From NCBI GenBank assembly GCA_903820655.1, contig CAIJIA010000072.1, positions 1 through 5,612 on the forward strand: DNA of 5,612 nt, written 5' to 3'. Below, one piece after another: positions 1-5,612 of the stretch (position 1 is its first letter; each line of letters opens with the position of its first letter). The stretch comes from an uncultured Chloroflexota bacterium (lineage in GTDB: Bacteria; Chloroflexota; Limnocylindria; Limnocylindrales; Limnocylindraceae). The notes under the pieces were generated by a model that was not told the DNA's origin, made no database searches, and saw nothing but the letters and a program-made list of their open reading frames with translations. The translations under genes and the position numbers were made by a program.

Positions 1-812
<812 letters not shown>

Positions 813-824
813 CTCTCGCCCCTA
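813..824 (-). promoter_or_regulatory. Ribosome binding site of fusA overlapping the rpsG stop
   Basis: The coding-strand sequence is TAGGGGCGAGAG followed directly by ATG. The purine-rich AGGGGCGAG begins inside the TAG stop of rpsG. It is only a partial match to AGGAGG, so ribosomes finishing rpsG probably help start fusA. Confidence 0.55.
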
Positions 825-1289
825 GAACCGGAAGTGGCTGAAGGCCTTGTTCGCCTCCGCCATCTTGTGGGTCTCTTCGCGTCGCTTCACTGCTGCGCCG
901 AGGTTGTTCGATGCATCAAGAAACTCAGCGGCGAGCTTGTCAGACATGCTCTTGCCGTTGCGCTTGCGTGCAGCCTGCACCAACCAGCGTACGCCGAGGC
1001 TCAAGCGGCGCTCGCCGCGAATCTCCACTGGTACCTGGTAGGTGGCGCCACCAACGCGGCGCGGCTTCACTTCGATGAGTGGCGTTGCATTGCGCAGGGC
1101 AAGGTCAAGAACTTCAAGGCCTGGGCGGTTTGCCTGCGACTCAACACGTGCAAGCGCTTCGCGAAGGATGCGCTCTGCGAGTCCGCGCTTGCCGCTCAAC
1201 ATCACCTTGACCACAAAGCGGTCAACGGTTTTGTTCAGCGGAACAACTTCGTACTTAAGCTTGCGTGGGACCGTTGTACGGCGTGGCAT
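822..1289 (-). CDS. rpsG: 30S ribosomal protein S7
   Basis: S7 is the primary assembly protein of the 30S head. It binds the 3' major domain of 16S rRNA and lies near the E site. At 155 residues it matches the usual short form of about 156. Family landmarks are the MPRR start, the rRNA-binding beta-hairpin EVKPRRVGGATYQVPVEIR (73-91), RWLVQAARKR (101-110), KSMSDKLAAEFLDA (113-126) and the C-terminal AAVKRREETHKMAEANKAF (132-150). Two segments are atypical. The usual DPxYxSxLVxKFIN segment reads EVVPLNKTVDRFVVKVM (14-30), and the end is SHFRF instead of the common AHYRW. The ATG follows the rpsL stop after 3 nt. In E. coli S7 represses this operon through a site in the longer rpsL-rpsG gap; that site cannot exist here in the same place. 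The identification is secure. Confidence 0.97.
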   Translation of the reverse strand: MPRRTTVPRKLKYEVVPLNKTVDRFVVKVMLSGKRGLAERILREALARVESQANRPGLEVLDLALRNATPLIEVKPRRVGGATYQVPVEIRGERRLSLGVRWLVQAARKRNGKSMSDKLAAEFLDASNNLGAAVKRREETHKMAEANKAFSHFRF

Positions 1290-1304
1290 CGCTTACTTCT
1301 TCTT
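1290..1304 (-). promoter_or_regulatory. Weak ribosome binding site of rpsG at the rpsL 3' end
   Basis: AAGAAGAAG (1304-1296) encodes the final lysines of S12 and ends 6 nt before the rpsG ATG. It is purine-rich but has no GG core. With the TAAGCGATG junction, rpsG initiation probably depends on coupling to rpsL translation. Confidence 0.4.
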
Positions 1305-1724
1305 GGCGACGGCTTGTTCAGCCTTCGCGCCATACTTTGATCGGCTCTGCTTGCGATCCTTCACACCGGCGGCATCGAGTGCGCCGCGAACGATGTGGTA
1401 CTTCACCGACGGAAGGTCCTTCACGCGGCCGCCACGAACGAGCACAACGCTGTGCTCCTGGAGGTTGTGGCCAATGCCTGGGATGTAGGCGGTGACTTCC
1501 ATCTGGTTGGTGAGCTTCACGCGTGCGATCTTTCGAAGAGCGGAGTTCGGCTTCTTCGGGGTCATGGTGCGTACGATCAAGCAGACACCACGCTTCATCG
1601 GGGCGCCCTCTGCGGACTCCTGACGCTGCTTAATGCCGTTCCAGTTCTTGCGGAACGCAGAAGCCTTGATCTTCGAGACCTTCGGCTTGCGACCCTTTCG
1701 AACGAGCTGACTAATCGTAGGCAC
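1293..1724 (-). CDS. rpsL: 30S ribosomal protein S12
   Basis: S12 sits at the decoding centre of the 30S subunit, contributes to tRNA selection accuracy and is the classic streptomycin-resistance locus. The 143-residue product starts MPTISQLVRKGRKPK and contains KRGVC (44-48), TPKKPNSALRK (55-65), TAYIPGIGHNLQEHSVVLVRGGRVKDLP (79-105) and RKQSRSKYG (124-132). By alignment with E. coli, Lys43 and Lys88 (precursor numbering) correspond to Lys57 and Lys102, both present, so no common streptomycin-resistance substitution is seen at these sites. The RimO target Asp89 corresponds to Asp103, also present. It is about 19 residues longer than the E. coli protein, with 14 of these in the loop at 19-43, as in Bacillus-type and Chloroflexota S12. 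Unusual positions are CLIV (48-51, usually CTRV) and Ser106 in place of Gly. The start codon is GTG, chosen because it gives the standard N terminus and no in-frame start lies just upstream. Confidence 0.97.
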   Translation of the reverse strand: MPTISQLVRKGRKPKVSKIKASAFRKNWNGIKQRQESAEGAPMKRGVCLIVRTMTPKKPNSALRKIARVKLTNQMEVTAYIPGIGHNLQEHSVVLVRGGRVKDLPSVKYHIVRGALDAAGVKDRKQSRSKYGAKAEQAVAKKK

Positions 1725-1743
1725 GGTGTACGCGCGCTCCTTC
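1725..1743 (-). promoter_or_regulatory. Shine-Dalgarno of rpsL with a long spacer to a GTG start
   Basis: The coding strand reads GAGAAGGAG and then CGCGCGTACACC before the GTG start. GGAG (1740-1737) is a good Shine-Dalgarno core, but 12 nt separate it from the start codon, longer than the usual 5-9 nt. Confidence 0.65.
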
Positions 1744-1773
1744 TCTATTCGATTCCACTACAGGCGTGATGTC

Positions 1774-1789
1774 AGGGCACTTACGCCCT
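1774..1789 (-). promoter_or_regulatory. Small hairpin in the rpsL leader
   Basis: On the transcribed strand AGGGC-GTAAGT-GCCCT forms a perfect 5-bp stem with a 6-nt loop; a G-U pair could close it to a tetraloop. No U-tract follows (the next bases are GACATCACG), so it is not an intrinsic terminator. It lies roughly 50 nt before the GTG start. A role in control of the operon is only an inference. Confidence 0.4.
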
Positions 1790-1805
1790 TTGTGCACGGT
1801 CGCGG

Positions 1806-1835
1806 AGCGTAGCAGTCAAGCACGAAAGGTGTCAA
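1806..1835 (-). promoter_or_regulatory. Candidate sigma-70-type promoter for rpsL-rpsG-fusA
   Basis: A consensus -35 box TTGACA (1835-1830) is followed by an 18-bp spacer and an extended -10 element, TGC (1814-1812) plus TACGCT (1811-1806). The -10 hexamer keeps the key first T, second A and final T. Transcription would begin near 1800, giving a leader of about 75 nt before the rpsL GTG. The position between rpoC and rpsL is where an independent str promoter would be expected. No transcription data are available. Confidence 0.65.
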
Positions 1836-1840
1836 AGCAC
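1815..1840 (-). repeat. Imperfect direct repeat GTGCTTTGAC / GTGCTTGAC
   Basis: GTGCTTTGAC (1840-1831) and GTGCTTGAC (1823-1815) start 17 bp apart and differ by one T. The first copy contains most of the -35 box; the second lies in the promoter spacer. It may be a tandem -35-like element, a regulator site, or chance. Confidence 0.45.
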
Positions 1841-1868
1841 CCCCTTGCGGGACGGCTGAGCTTCGCCC

Positions 1869-5612
<3,744 letters not shown>

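Larger units (their letters stand above)
1725..1868 (-). other. rpoC-rpsL intergenic region
   Basis: This 144-bp gap is the only substantial non-coding stretch in the window. It holds the candidate promoter, the direct repeat, the leader hairpin and the rpsL Shine-Dalgarno. I saw no intrinsic terminator after rpoC: the short stems CCC-GCAA-GGG and GGTG-CTTTGA-CACC are weak and lack a proper U-tract. Read-through from rpoC into rpsL is therefore likely in addition to initiation inside the gap. No small open reading frame or RNA gene was recognised here. Confidence 0.7.

Noticed and set aside
1825..1856. Possible intrinsic terminator after rpoC
   Set aside because: CCC-GCAA-GGG has only three solid pairs, and GGTG-CTTTGA-CACC has four plus G-U pairs. 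Neither is followed by a convincing U-tract, and the second overlaps the -35 box.

Overview
This window is a core housekeeping locus read entirely on the minus strand. From right to left it carries rpoC (5' end missing), a 144-bp gap, rpsL, rpsG and the start of fusA (3' end missing). This is the common bacterial order rpoB-rpoC-rpsL-rpsG-fusA, so rpoB probably lies beyond the right edge and tuf may follow fusA beyond the left edge. Neither is visible.

The organism is a GC-rich bacterium. The lineage evidence points most towards Chloroflexota, with Actinomycetota or a neighbouring lineage possible. S12 has the longer loop before KRGVC together with RTMTPKKPNSALRKIARV. RpoC lacks the proteobacterial SI3 insertion in the trigger loop and carries tandem barrel-type repeats near its C terminus. 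The GTPase domain of EF-G fits the same group. This placement comes from remembered family sequences, not a search.

Layout: positions 5612-1869 encode the last 1247 residues of the RNA polymerase beta' subunit, including the catalytic NADFDGD motif, bridge helix, trigger loop and C-terminal zinc site. Positions 1868-1725 form the only sizeable non-coding stretch. It contains a convincing promoter candidate (TTGACA, 18 bp, TGC-TACGCT), a direct repeat overlapping it, and a leader of about 75 nt with a small hairpin and a Shine-Dalgarno sequence. Positions 1724-1293 encode S12 (GTG start), 1289-822 encode S7, and 812-1 encode the first 270 residues of EF-G. The gaps are only 3 and 9 nt, so rpsL-rpsG-fusA is almost certainly one transcript with coupled translation. 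It may be fed both by its own promoter and by read-through from rpoBC.

The genes link transcription (beta') with the decoding centre (S12), small-subunit head assembly (S7) and translocation (EF-G). I found no mobile element, CRISPR array, RNA gene or accessory system. The interesting points are sequence departures in conserved ribosomal and polymerase segments and the regulatory layout of the rpoC-rpsL gap. Long plus-strand reading frames opposite these genes look like shadows of the real coding strand.
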